The notes under the pieces were generated by a model. The model was not told the origin of the DNA, made no database searches, and was given only the letters and a program-made list of their open reading frames with translations. From DASSLY01 sp035689185 (lineage in GTDB: Bacteria > Actinomycetota > Actinomycetes > Actinomycetales > Dermatophilaceae), in contig DASSLY010000061.1 in assembly GCA_035689185.1 (NCBI GenBank), positions 1-53,404 of the forward strand: DNA of 53,404 bases, read 5' to 3'. Made by a program: the position numbers and the translations under genes. Shown here piece by piece: positions 25,181 through 34,244 of this stretch; the stretch's first letter is position 1, and every line of letters begins with the position of its first letter.

Positions 25181-28100
25181 GTGGCCGTGCCGGTGATCGC
25201 CTACCCGCCGGACCTGCCGGTCGTCGCCCGCAAGGACGACATCGCCGCCGCCATCCGCGACCACCAGGTGGTGGTCGTGGCAGGGGAGACCGGATCCGGG
25301 AAGACCACCCAGCTGCCGAAGATCTGCCTGGAGCTGGGCCGGGGCCAGAATGCGATGATCGGGCACACCCAGCCGCGGCGCATCGCTGCCCGGTCGGTCG
25401 CCGAGCGGGTCGCCGAGGAGCTGGGCAGCGAGCTGGGCGACCTGGTCGGCTACCAGGTCCGGTTCACCGAGCGCGCCGGGGCCGCCACCCGGGTCAAGGT
25501 GATGACCGACGGGATCCTGCTGGCCGAGCTGCAGCGCGACCGCGACCTACGGCGCTACGACACCCTCATCGTCGACGAGGCGCACGAGCGCAGCCTCAAC
25601 ATCGACTTCGTCCTCGGCTACCTCAAGCAGCTGCTGCCCCGGCGCCCGGACCTTCGGGTCGTCATCACCTCCGCGACGATCGACCCGCGGCGGTTCGCCG
25701 AGCACTTCGTCGACGCAGCCGGGCGGCCGGCGCCGGTGATCGAGGTGTCCGGGCGGACCTACCCGGTGCAGGTGCGGTACCGGCCGCTGGTCCGCGACGC
25801 CGGTGACCAGCTCGTCGACATCGACCAGGTGACCGGTGTCTGCGAGGCGGTAGAGGAGCTGTGGACCGAGCAGGTCTACGACACAGGCGGTACCGACATC
25901 CTTGTTTTCCTATCGGGCGAACGGGAGATACGCGACACCGCCGATGCGCTGGCCGCGATGTCGTTGCCGGGCACCGAGATCCTGCCGCTCTACGCCCGCC
26001 TGTCCGCGGCCGAGCAGCACCGGGTCTTCGCCCGCCACGGCGGGCGCCGGGTGGTGCTCGCGACGAACGTCGCCGAGACCTCGCTCACCGTACCCGGCAT
26101 CCGGTATGTCGTGGACGCGGGAACCGCTCGTATCTCTCGCTACTCCCAGCGCACCAAGGTGCAGCGGCTGCCGATCGAGCCCATCTCGCAGGCCAGTGCC
26201 CGGCAGCGGGCCGGCCGGTGCGGCCGGCTTGCCGACGGGGTGTGCATCCGGCTCTACAGCGAGGAAGACCACGACGCCAGGTCGGTGTTCACCGACCCGG
26301 AGGTGCTGCGCACCAACCTCGCCTCGGTCATCCTGCAGATGACCTCGTTGCGCCTGGGCGACGTAGCCGCCTTCCCGTTCCTGGATCCCCCCGACTCCCG
26401 GCAGATCACCGACGGGGTGCGCGTGCTGGAGGAGCTGCAGGCGATCGAGCGGGGGCGGCTCACCGCATACGGCAAGCAGCTGGCTCAGCTTCCGGTTGAC
26501 CCGCGGCTGGCACGGATGCTGGTCGAGGCGCACGCGAACGGCGCGCTGCGCGAGGTGCTCGTCATCGTGGCCGCACTGTCGATCCAGGACCCCCGCGAGC
26601 GGCCGGCGGACAAGCAGGCGCAGGCCGACCAGAGCCACGCCCGGTTCCGCGACGAGCACAGCGACTTCGTCGCACTGCTGAACCTGTGGGCCTATCTGAA
26701 GGAGCGGCAGAGCGAGCTTTCTGGCAGCGCGTTCCGCCGGATGTGCAAGGCCGAGTACCTGCACTACCTGCGGGTACGGGAGTGGCAGGACCTGGTGGCC
26801 CAGCTCCGTCGGGCGGCCAAGTCGGCCGGGCTGCACCAGCAGTCCGGGGAGGCGACGCCGACGGCGGTGCACCAGTCGCTGCTGGTCGGCCTGCTGTCCC
26901 AGGTCGGGCTGAGGGACCCGGCGAAGCGGGACTACCTGGGGGCCAGGGGTGCCCGGTTCGCGATCTCGCCGGGGTCGGCACTGTCCCGCAAGCAGCCGGA
27001 CTGGGTGATGGCCGCCGAGCTGATCGAGACCACCCGGCTCTGGGCGCGCACCGTCGCCCGCACCGACCCGGCGTGGGTGGAACGGGCGGCGCAACACCTG
27101 GTGAAGCGCAGCTACAGCGAGCCGCACTGGGAGCGCAAGCGCGCCTCGGCCGTCGCGTTGGAACGGGTCACGCTGTACGGGGTGCCACTGGTCGCCGGGC
27201 GCAAGGTGGGCTACGGCCGGATCGACCCGCAGACCTCGCGCGACCTGTTCATCCGGCATGCCCTGGTGGAAGGCGACTGGGAAACCCACCACGAGTTCTT
27301 CCACGCCAACCGCGCGCTGCTGCAGGACTTGTCCGAGCTCGAGCACCGGGCCCGGCGCCGCGACATCCTCGCCGACGAGGAGACACTGGTCGAGTTCTAC
27401 GACCGCCGCCTGCCCGAGACGGTCGTGTCCGGTGCCAACTTCGACGTGTGGTGGAAGCGGGCGCGCCGCGGGCAGCCGGACCTGCTGACCCTCACCGCGG
27501 ACGTGCTCGTCGCCGGCGACGCCGAGCTGGTCCAAGCGCAGGACTACCCGCTGGCGTGGGAGCAGGACGGGCTGCAGCTGCCGGTTTCCTACCAGTTCGA
27601 GCCGGGCAGCGCCGCGGACGGCGTGACCGTGCACGTCCCCGTGGCGGTGCTGAACCGGCTGCAGGACAAGGGTTTCGACTGGCAAGTGCCCGGGCTGCGG
27701 CAGGAGCTCGCGGTGGCGCTGGTGAGGTCGTTGCCGAAGGCCATCCGGGTTCGCCTCGTCCCGATACCGGACCAGGCGCGGGCGGCACTGGCTGCCACCG
27801 GCCCCGCCGCCGGGACCATCACCGACGAGCTCGCCCGGGCCCTGCGCGCGCGAACCGGGGTGGTGGTCGACCCGGACCAGTGGGACTGGGAACGCGTGCC
27901 GGACCACCTGCGGATCACCTTCGCGGTCGAGGACTCCGGCGGACGTGTTCTCGCGGCCGGGAAGAACCTGACCGCGCTGCAGGACCGGTTGGCGCCCACG
28001 GTCCGCCGCGCCGTCTCCCGCGCCGCGCGGGGGGTGGAGCGGCGCGGCATACGGGCTTGGGACTTCGGTGAGCTTCCGGCGAACTTCCAGCACCGGCAAG

Positions 28101-28903
28101 GGGATCGGGACGTCGTCGGCTACCCGGCGCTTGTCGACCGCGGTGACTCAGTCGACATCGAGGTCCTCCCCACCGCTGAAGAGCGAGACGCCGCAACGAG
28201 GCTGGGGGTCAGGCGGCTCCTGCTGCTGAATACCGCCGCGCCGTGGAAGCGGGTTCTGGCCGTGCTGTCGAATACCCAGAAGCTCGCGCTGGGGCACAAC
28301 CCGCACGGCAGCGTGCCGGCACTGCTCGACGACTGCCTGAGCTGCGCGGTGGACTCCCTGATGGGCACCGCGCCGGTCACGGACCAGGCGTCGTTCGAGG
28401 CGGTGCTCGCCACCGTCCGGCAGGGCGTCCCCGCCCGGGTGGTCGAGGTGGTCGAGCTGGTCCAACCGGTGCTCGACCGGGCCCGCCAGGCCGAGCTGGC
28501 GGTGGCAGCGCTGTCCCCGGCGATGGCGGCGGCGAGCCAGGACATGCGTGCCCAGCTTGGTGGCCTTGTGCCCGCCGGCTTCGTGACCGCGACCGGGTAC
28601 GACCGGCTGCGGCACCTGGACCGGTACCTGCGCGGCATACTCGCCCGCTGCGAGAAGGCGCCCAGCGACCCGCGCCGGGACGCGGAGCGGCAGGCCGTCG
28701 TGGAGCGCGTGCAGCAGGACGTCGCCGCCCTGGTTGCCTCGCTCCGGCCGCTGCGCCGGACCGGGGAGGACGTCGCGGCGCTGCGCTGGATGGTGGAGGA
28801 GCTGCGGGTGAGCCTGTTCGCGCAAACCCTTGGCACAGCTCACCCGGTGTCGCAGCAGCGAATCGCCCGGGCCATCCACGCGGTGGCCCCGGCCAGCGCC
28901 TGA
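25181..28903 (+). CDS. hrpA: ATP-dependent RNA helicase HrpA (DEAH box)
   Basis: The 1240-residue protein is a DEAH-box helicase. Walker A GETGSGKT is at 35-42, QPRR follows, DEAH is at 132-135, then SATID, and motif VI is QRAGRCGR. A helicase-associated and OB-fold region follows, then the long C-terminal domain found only in HrpA (DUF3418-like), ending in ALRWMVEELRVSLFAQTLGT. Length fits the family (about 1300). HrpA resolves stalled ribosomes on mRNA in E. coli. The GTG start at 25181 has little ribosome-site support, but the N-terminus matches relatives (YPPDLPVVARKDDI). It converges with psuG at a terminator. Confidence 0.97.
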   Translation: MAVPVIAYPPDLPVVARKDDIAAAIRDHQVVVVAGETGSGKTTQLPKICLELGRGQNAMIGHTQPRRIAARSVAERVAEELGSELGDLVGYQVRFTERAGAATRVKVMTDGILLAELQRDRDLRRYDTLIVDEAHERSLNIDFVLGYLKQLLPRRPDLRVVITSATIDPRRFAEHFVDAAGRPAPVIEVSGRTYPVQVRYRPLVRDAGDQLVDIDQVTGVCEAVEELWTEQVYDTGGTDILVFLSGEREIRDTADALAAMSLPGTEILPLYARLSAAEQHRVFARHGGRRVVLATNVAETSLTVPGIRYVVDAGTARISRYSQRTKVQRLPIEPISQASARQRAGRCGRLADGVCIRLYSEEDHDARSVFTDPEVLRTNLASVILQMTSLRLGDVAAFPFLDPPDSRQITDGVRVLEELQAIERGRLTAYGKQLAQLPVDPRLARMLVEAHANGALREVLVIVAALSIQDPRERPADKQAQADQSHARFRDEHSDFVALLNLWAYLKERQSELSGSAFRRMCKAEYLHYLRVREWQDLVAQLRRAAKSAGLHQQSGEATPTAVHQSLLVGLLSQVGLRDPAKRDYLGARGARFAISPGSALSRKQPDWVMAAELIETTRLWARTVARTDPAWVERAAQHLVKRSYSEPHWERKRASAVALERVTLYGVPLVAGRKVGYGRIDPQTSRDLFIRHALVEGDWETHHEFFHANRALLQDLSELEHRARRRDILADEETLVEFYDRRLPETVVSGANFDVWWKRARRGQPDLLTLTADVLVAGDAELVQAQDYPLAWEQDGLQLPVSYQFEPGSAADGVTVHVPVAVLNRLQDKGFDWQVPGLRQELAVALVRSLPKAIRVRLVPIPDQARAALAATGPAAGTITDELARALRARTGVVVDPDQWDWERVPDHLRITFAVEDSGGRVLAAGKNLTALQDRLAPTVRRAVSRAARGVERRGIRAWDFGELPANFQHRQGDRDVVGYPALVDRGDSVDIEVLPTAEERDAATRLGVRRLLLLNTAAPWKRVLAVLSNTQKLALGHNPHGSVPALLDDCLSCAVDSLMGTAPVTDQASFEAVLATVRQGVPARVVEVVELVQPVLDRARQAELAVAALSPAMAAASQDMRAQLGGLVPAGFVTATGYDRLRHLDRYLRGILARCEKAPSDPRRDAERQAVVERVQQDVAALVASLRPLRRTGEDVAALRWMVEELRVSLFAQTLGTAHPVSQQRIARAIHAVAPASA

Positions 28904-28923
28904 CCGACCCACCCCCACACACG

Positions 28924-29005
28924 CACCCCGACCGAACGCCCGGTGAGGCCCGTTTCCGGGCCCTCGCACCCCCAGAACGGTCCTTTCGAGGCGTTCGGTC
29001 GGGTG
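28924..29005. terminator. Bidirectional stem-loop between hrpA and psuG
   Basis: Outer arms 28924-28940 (CACCCCGACCGAACGCC) and 28990-29005 are complementary with one bulged base. Inside, GGCCCG-TTTC-CGGGCC (28947-28962) forms a second compact hairpin. The position between convergent genes fits a shared terminator. Confidence 0.7.
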
Positions 29006-29048
29006 GGCGTCCGGTCGGGGTGGGCGCAGGTCGGGCGTCGCTCGGTCC

Positions 29049-29954
29049 TCAGCGGGTCAGCTCGACCGCGATCTGGCCGGCCAGGGCGGCGTTGGCGCAG
29101 ACCAGGTCGATGTTCGTGCGCAGGCTCACCCCGTGGGTGTGCTCGTGGAAGTAGGCGAGCAGGAACGGGGTGACCTCCTTGCCGGTGATGCCGGCCCCGG
29201 CCTCGCCGGCCAGGGCGGCCAGGGCCTGGGCCAGCACCGCGTCGTGCAGGTCCGCCGGCATCTGCTGACCCGCCGGGACCGGGTTCGCGACGACAAGTGC
29301 CTGCGGCAGGCCGAGAGCCTCCCGGGCCAGCAGCAACGCGGCCACCTCAGCCGGGGTCTGCGCCTGCCACGGCACCGGGTAGCCGCTGTCGCGGACGTAG
29401 AACCCCGGGAACCGGTCGGTCCGGTACCCCACCAGCCCGACCGAGAGCGTCTCCAGCCGTTCCAGGGTGGCACCGACGTCCAGCAGCGACTTCACCCCGG
29501 CGCACACGACCGCGATCGGGGTGGACGCCAGGGCCAACAGGTCGGCGGACTCGTCGAAGCTGTCGGCCGCGCCCCGGTGCACCCCACCGAGCCCGCCGGT
29601 GGCGAACACCCGGATGCCGTAGCGGTGCGCGAGGAACGCCGTCGCGGCGACCGTGGTCGCGCCGTGGCCACCGCCGGCGACCACGGCACCCAGGTCACGG
29701 ATGGACGCCTTCACCACGGACGGGTCCCGTGCCACGCGGTCCAGGGCCTCGTCGTCCAGGCCCACGTGAACCTTGCCCTCCAGGACGGCGATCGTCGCGG
29801 GCACCGCCCCGGCGGCTCGCACGGCGCCCTCGATGTCGCGGGCGACCCGGTGGGCGGCGCCGGTGGGCAGTCCGTGGCTGATGATGGTCGACTCCAGCGC
29901 AACGACCGGGCCACCCCGGTCCAGCGCCGTGCGCACCTCGTCGGCGAAGATCAC
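29049..29954 (-). CDS. psuG: Pseudouridine-5'-phosphate glycosidase
   Basis: PsuG splits pseudouridine 5'-phosphate to uracil and ribose 5-phosphate. The 301-residue protein carries the family signatures VVALESTIISHGLPTG, GLDDEALDRVA, KASIRDLGAVVA, FATGGLGGVHRG, VVCAGVKSLLDVGATLERLET and TGKEVTPFLL. The GTG start lies 24 nt from the start of psuK, which is divergent. In many bacteria the two genes are co-directional or fused, so divergence is a local arrangement. Together they degrade pseudouridine from RNA turnover. Confidence 0.97.
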   Translation of the reverse strand: MIFADEVRTALDRGGPVVALESTIISHGLPTGAAHRVARDIEGAVRAAGAVPATIAVLEGKVHVGLDDEALDRVARDPSVVKASIRDLGAVVAGGGHGATTVAATAFLAHRYGIRVFATGGLGGVHRGAADSFDESADLLALASTPIAVVCAGVKSLLDVGATLERLETLSVGLVGYRTDRFPGFYVRDSGYPVPWQAQTPAEVAALLLAREALGLPQALVVANPVPAGQQMPADLHDAVLAQALAALAGEAGAGITGKEVTPFLLAYFHEHTHGVSLRTNIDLVCANAALAGQIAVELTR

Positions 29955-29978
29955 GAGACGAGCCTAGGGAGGCGGTCG

Positions 29979-30806
29979 ATGTCGGTCACGGTCTGTGTCG
30001 CCGGCGACGTCATGCTCGACCTCCTGGTCACCGCGCAGACCGGCTTGGTGCCCGACGACGACGTCCCGGCGTCGGTCACCGTGGGTCCCGGCGGCCAGGC
30101 CGCGAATGTCGCCGCTTGGGTCGCCCACCTCGGCGGTGCGGCCCGGCTGTTCGGACCGCGCTGCACGGATCCGGTCGGTGACCTGCTGGACCGCCAGCTG
30201 GCCGACCGTGGCGTCCGGCTGGCCGCCCCCCGGGTCGGCGACCGGTCCGGCGCGGTGCTCTCGCTCACCGCCGGCGGGGTGCGGACGATGGCCTCCGACC
30301 CCGGGGACCTGGCCTGGGTCGGGCCGGCGCTGGCGGACCCCGCCTGGCTTTCCGGCGCCGACTGGCTGCACCTGTCCGGCTACCTACTGCTCCGCGCCGC
30401 CGACCCCGGGCCGGTGCTCGCCGCGGCCCGCGCGGCGCACGCCGCCGGCGCCGGGGTCAGCCTCGACCTCACCTCGGCGGCGATGGTCGCGGCGTTCGGC
30501 CCGGGCCTGTTCGCCGCACTCGTGCAGGACCTGGAGCCGCAGCTGGTCTTCGGCACCGAGGGGGAGTGGGACGTGCTGCGGGTCACCGGCTCGTGGACCG
30601 CCGTGGTGAAACGCGGGGCCGCCGGGTTCGCCGTTGTCGCCAGCGGGGTGGAGCGGGAGTATGCCGCCGTGCCCGGCCCGGTCCTCGACGTCACCGGCGC
30701 CGGGGACGCCCTGGCGGCAGGCTTCCTCGTCGGGGGGCCGGCGCTGGCGGCCCGGGCCGCGGCGGCGTGCGTGGCGATCCTGGGCGCCCAGCCGGTCCGA
30801 CCCTGA
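29979..30806 (+). CDS. psuK: PfkB-family sugar kinase, probable pseudouridine kinase
   Basis: The 275-residue kinase has the ribokinase-family signatures GPGGQAANVAAWVAHLGG (substrate/N-terminal motif) and VTGAGDALAAGFL (anion hole and catalytic Asp). A GGAGGCGG ribosome site precedes the ATG. The general family is secure. The assignment as pseudouridine kinase comes from its divergent pairing with psuG, since PsuK supplies the phosphorylated substrate for PsuG. It is shorter than some PsuK proteins because it lacks an N-terminal helix-turn-helix domain. Confidence 0.82.
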   Translation: MSVTVCVAGDVMLDLLVTAQTGLVPDDDVPASVTVGPGGQAANVAAWVAHLGGAARLFGPRCTDPVGDLLDRQLADRGVRLAAPRVGDRSGAVLSLTAGGVRTMASDPGDLAWVGPALADPAWLSGADWLHLSGYLLLRAADPGPVLAAARAAHAAGAGVSLDLTSAAMVAAFGPGLFAALVQDLEPQLVFGTEGEWDVLRVTGSWTAVVKRGAAGFAVVASGVEREYAAVPGPVLDVTGAGDALAAGFLVGGPALAARAAAACVAILGAQPVRP

Positions 30807-30852
30807 ACGGACGCACCGGACGCCGGCCCGTCGCCCCGCCGGGGGTCGCTCG

Positions 30853-33090
30853 TCAGGGAGCCTGCTCGCAGACCCGCTGGGGACTCCCATCCGCTGTCTG
30901 CGCGGTCAGGACGACCAGCCGCCCGTCCGCCAGCGCCGCGGTGGAACTGGCAGGGCACTCTGCCGGTATGGACACGGGCCGCCAGGTGGCCTCGGCAGGG
31001 GTCCGCACCCAGGCCCGACGGCCGATGCCGTCCACTGCCCAGAGACGCGTGGCGGAGCTGGTCACTTGCGCATACTGGACGCCCTCGATGCCCGGTGGAG
31101 CAGGCACCGGCCGGAGCCGGCCGTCACGCAGGACGTTCCACCGCGACAGGTCGGTCGACCAGACGTAGAGCGCTCCGGCGAACCACCGAGCGCCGATGAC
31201 ACCCGTTGCGCCGACCAGGTCCTGGACCTGCCAATGACCGTCGCGGTAGGTGGCGAGGAACGGCCAGTCGTGGAAGCGGGGGCAGTTGCCCGTGAGGACC
31301 GGGTAGGGCCCCGACGCGTCCAGCGTGGAGTACTCGATGATGAACTGGCCACAGGGAAGCTTCGGTCGGGGCTGGGTGTCCCACGCGTTGCCCGTCCACA
31401 CCGGCCAGCGGTAGTCCAAGAAGCCCGGGACGACCCAGGGCCGGCCAGCCGGGTCTAGCGAGACGAGCCTCGGGGTGCCGGACGTTCGGGGGAGGTCGCC
31501 GACCGTCCAGCCGGAGCCGTCCCAGTGCGCCGCGTACGGGTGCTCGAAACCCCAGTCGCCGACGACCCAGACGTCGTCCGGCCGGGTGCCGGACACCGCA
31601 ACGACGCGAGCGTTCTCCACCGCGCCAAGGGGCACGTTCTCGGTGTCGCATCCGTCGGCCCGGCAGCGGACGACCAGGGGGAGGTGCCGGACCGCTCCGA
31701 ACCGCCAGGTTTGCCGCATGCCCACGTGCCACGACTCAGCACGACCAGCCCACGAGGCAGTGAGCCGGCCCAGGTCAACCCGCACCGGCGTGCTGCGGAC
31801 GAGCCAGCCCCCGCGGAGCGCTGCCGCCCCGGAGTGCGCTGCGGCGGCGGACCCCCGTTCGGCGACGGGCGCCGCTGATCGCGCTGGAGATGGCGCCGGC
31901 TGGGCGCTTGCGTCGTACCGGCGCAGGGTGGGGAACCGGCCGCCGGTGTCGACGATGACCGGCCGTCCGTCGGCCAGGACCGCCACCAGCCGCTGGCCGT
32001 CGGAGCCGTGGTCCGGGGCCGGGACGGGGACCCAGGCCGAGCCGGTCCAGGTCCAGACCGCGGTCTGCCCGCTGGCGCGGCCGACCGCCCAGACAGACCC
32101 GCCCTGGGCGGACAGGTCGTCCACGTCGTCGGCGTCCGCCGGCAGCTCGGACCTGGTAGTGCCCTCGCTGTCGGTCCGCAGCATCGTCCGGCCACCCACG
32201 GCGAACCAGCCGTGTCCTCCCGCGGAGGCGACGGACTGATAGCGCCGGTACCGACGGTCCGCAACGGGCTGCAGGGCGACCCAGTCGGTGCCGCGGCGTA
32301 CAGCGGCGAACCCGACGTCGACGTTCGGGAGACGCGCGTCGGCACAGACGCCGATGGCCACCGGGCGCGTGCCGGTGACGTCCAGCTCCTGGACCAGTCG
32401 GCTGAAGAAGTGCCCGCGCTGGGTGTTGTCGCACCCCTGCACGTTCAGCGGGAAGCGCGTCCACGAGGATCCCCGCAGCCGCATCGGGATGGATCCCTCC
32501 ACGGTGGCGGGTCGGTGCGTGCGGATGAGGACGGCGAGGTCGCCGGGCGCCTTGGCGGACAGGCCGTAGACCGCCGCCTGGGACGAGTACGGGACCGTCC
32601 TTCGGCTCCAGCTGCCGCCGTCCCAGTGGTAGAGGACGGGCTCTGTCTGCCCGGTGGCGCGACGCGCCACGCCGCCGACCCACACGTCCTGCGACGAGGT
32701 CCCGGCAACCGAGAGCAGCTGGTTGCTCGTGCCCTGGCCGCGCAGGACGTCCGGCGGGTTCAGCTGCGCGCACCGGTCCGCGGCACAGCGCACGACCAGG
32801 TTCCGGCTGGTCCTCTGTGCCAGGCCACCATCGCGAACCAACCGGGTGCCCACGTGCCAGCTCTCCTGGCCGACCGCCCAGGATGCCGACACCGACGAGG
32901 CAACCTCGCCCGAGGAGGGAAAGGCCAGGCCGACCCAGCGGCCCGCAGCGGTCGCGGACACGGCGGCCGGACGGGTTCCACCGGCCGGGACGGGCGAGGC
33001 GACTCCCGGCTGTGCGGCCGCCGCTGCAGGCACGGCCGCGCCGAGCGTCGCCAGGACAGCCGTCATTGCACGGACAATCGGCACAGCCAT
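30853..33090 (-). CDS. Secreted protein with internal duplication, beta-propeller-like
   Basis: I do not recognise a named family. The 745-residue protein begins with a Sec-type signal peptide (about 1-27, ending AAAAA) and has no later membrane segment. It consists of two related halves: SASWAVGQESWHVG (about 68-81), followed by LVVRCAADRC, recurs as TASWAGRAESWHVG (about 443-456), followed by LVVRCRADGC, roughly 375 residues apart. Each half has repeated W-containing strands (VWVGGVARR, DVWVVGDWG, YHWDGGSW, AHWDGSGW) like those of propeller blades. Paired Cys in each half suggest disulfides. Function unknown; extracellular recognition is a guess. Confidence 0.85.
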   Translation of the reverse strand: MAVPIVRAMTAVLATLGAAVPAAAAAQPGVASPVPAGGTRPAAVSATAAGRWVGLAFPSSGEVASSVSASWAVGQESWHVGTRLVRDGGLAQRTSRNLVVRCAADRCAQLNPPDVLRGQGTSNQLLSVAGTSSQDVWVGGVARRATGQTEPVLYHWDGGSWSRRTVPYSSQAAVYGLSAKAPGDLAVLIRTHRPATVEGSIPMRLRGSSWTRFPLNVQGCDNTQRGHFFSRLVQELDVTGTRPVAIGVCADARLPNVDVGFAAVRRGTDWVALQPVADRRYRRYQSVASAGGHGWFAVGGRTMLRTDSEGTTRSELPADADDVDDLSAQGGSVWAVGRASGQTAVWTWTGSAWVPVPAPDHGSDGQRLVAVLADGRPVIVDTGGRFPTLRRYDASAQPAPSPARSAAPVAERGSAAAAHSGAAALRGGWLVRSTPVRVDLGRLTASWAGRAESWHVGMRQTWRFGAVRHLPLVVRCRADGCDTENVPLGAVENARVVAVSGTRPDDVWVVGDWGFEHPYAAHWDGSGWTVGDLPRTSGTPRLVSLDPAGRPWVVPGFLDYRWPVWTGNAWDTQPRPKLPCGQFIIEYSTLDASGPYPVLTGNCPRFHDWPFLATYRDGHWQVQDLVGATGVIGARWFAGALYVWSTDLSRWNVLRDGRLRPVPAPPGIEGVQYAQVTSSATRLWAVDGIGRRAWVRTPAEATWRPVSIPAECPASSTAALADGRLVVLTAQTADGSPQRVCEQAP

Positions 33091-33225
33091 GAAGTAACCC
33101 CTTCAGCGCAGCATCCCCTGCCGCGCCGACGCTAGCCGAAACGGGTCGCGGCCTCAGGGGAACGCCACAATCCCGTGCCGAGTGCGCGCGCCGGGCCGAT
33201 CCCGGCCACCGTGGCGGGATCGGCC

Positions 33226-33324
33226 CTGACGGCGCTGACGGCGCTGACGGAGCTGACGGCGCCGACGGCGCTGAGGGCGCTGACGGCGCGGACGGCGCGG
33301 ACGGCGCTGACGGCGCTGACGGCC
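33226..33324 (+). repeat. 9-bp minisatellite
   Basis: Eleven tandem 9-nt units of consensus CTGACGGCG (some CGGACGGCG, one CCGACGGCG, one CTGAGGGCG). The array ends 7 nt before the stop codon of the GNAT gene, outside its coding sequence. The 241-nt gap 33091-33331 has no gene I can support. Confidence 0.9.
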
Positions 33325-33331
33325 CGGTGGC

Positions 33332-34177
33332 TCAGTCGGCCTCGGCGACGCAGGCGGTACCGACCGGACGGAACCCGATGCCCTGGTAGACCCGGGCCAC
33401 CTCCTGCGACGCGGCCGAGCAGAACACGGTGGTCACCCCGCGCCGCAGCGCGTCGTCGACCAGGTCGGCGGTGACCGCCGCAGCCAGCCCACGGCGCCGG
33501 AAGGCCGGCAGCACGCCGACGCCGACGACCTCGCTCACCTGCCCTCGCGGGTTGTGCGCCCCGCCCCCGACGGCGCCGACCCCGGGCAGGAACACCCCCA
33601 CCTGCACCGTCGCACCGGCGGAGATGGCGGCGCGGGTCGCGTCGACGTGCCCAGCGCCGCGGCCCAGCGCCTCGTCCCGTTCGGCGACCGATGCCGGGCC
33701 GGTGGCTGTCCCGGCGTGGTCGAAGGCGACACCGACGGCCGCGACGACCGCCGCCAGGTCCGGGTCGTCGGCGAAGAGCCGGCGGACGGCGGCGGGGTCC
33801 GCCTCCTGCCCGGCCTGGGTCGCCGCGTCGGTCCGCCGGACCGGCGGGTCCAGGACCAGCAGCGGGCACCGCTCGACCCGCATCCCGGCGGCCACCGCCG
33901 CTGCATACAGGCTGGGGGTGGTCTGGTCCACCCACTCGACTGCACGGGGGACGCCGAGCTCGCGCTGCCGGGACAGGACGGCGCCGACCTGTTCGGCGGT
34001 CACCTCGCTGCTACGCCCGGCCAGGCCCAGCCGCGGCCGGGCGTAGTAGGGCCATCCGCTGCGGGCGACGAACAGCGTGAACGGCCCGACCTGCTCGGTG
34101 TCCGCCATGACCCGGGGAGCGAGGTCGTAGTAGTCCTCGAGGCGGGTCAGCACCGGGTCGGCCACGACCGCCAGCAT
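33332..34177 (-). CDS. GNAT-family N-acetyltransferase
   Basis: The 281-residue protein has its acetyl-CoA-binding GNAT core in the C-terminal half. SEVVGVGVLPAFRRRGLAAAVTADLVDDAL holds motif A (V-x-P-x-x-RRRGLA), and SQEVARVYQGIGFRPVGTAC is the final helix-strand. The N-terminal half (FVARSGWPYYARPRLGL and MRVERCPLLVLD) looks like a second, degenerate GNAT-like domain. The ATG at 34177 gives MLAVVADPVLTRLEDYYDLA; the open frame extends upstream without support. Substrate unknown. It diverges from the LtrA-like gene by 67 nt. Confidence 0.88.
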   Translation of the reverse strand: MLAVVADPVLTRLEDYYDLAPRVMADTEQVGPFTLFVARSGWPYYARPRLGLAGRSSEVTAEQVGAVLSRQRELGVPRAVEWVDQTTPSLYAAAVAAGMRVERCPLLVLDPPVRRTDAATQAGQEADPAAVRRLFADDPDLAAVVAAVGVAFDHAGTATGPASVAERDEALGRGAGHVDATRAAISAGATVQVGVFLPGVGAVGGGAHNPRGQVSEVVGVGVLPAFRRRGLAAAVTADLVDDALRRGVTTVFCSAASQEVARVYQGIGFRPVGTACVAEAD

Positions 34178-34244
34178 GGCAAGGCCGGGTGACCGGCGCG
34201 ACATACGATGTCCGGGTTCCGACGTGCGGCGCGAGGGGTGCCCG

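Noticed and set aside
33226..33324. Possible CRISPR array
   Set aside because: Units are 9 nt with no unique spacers, and no cas gene is nearby; the same holds for the arrays at 1824 and 48289.
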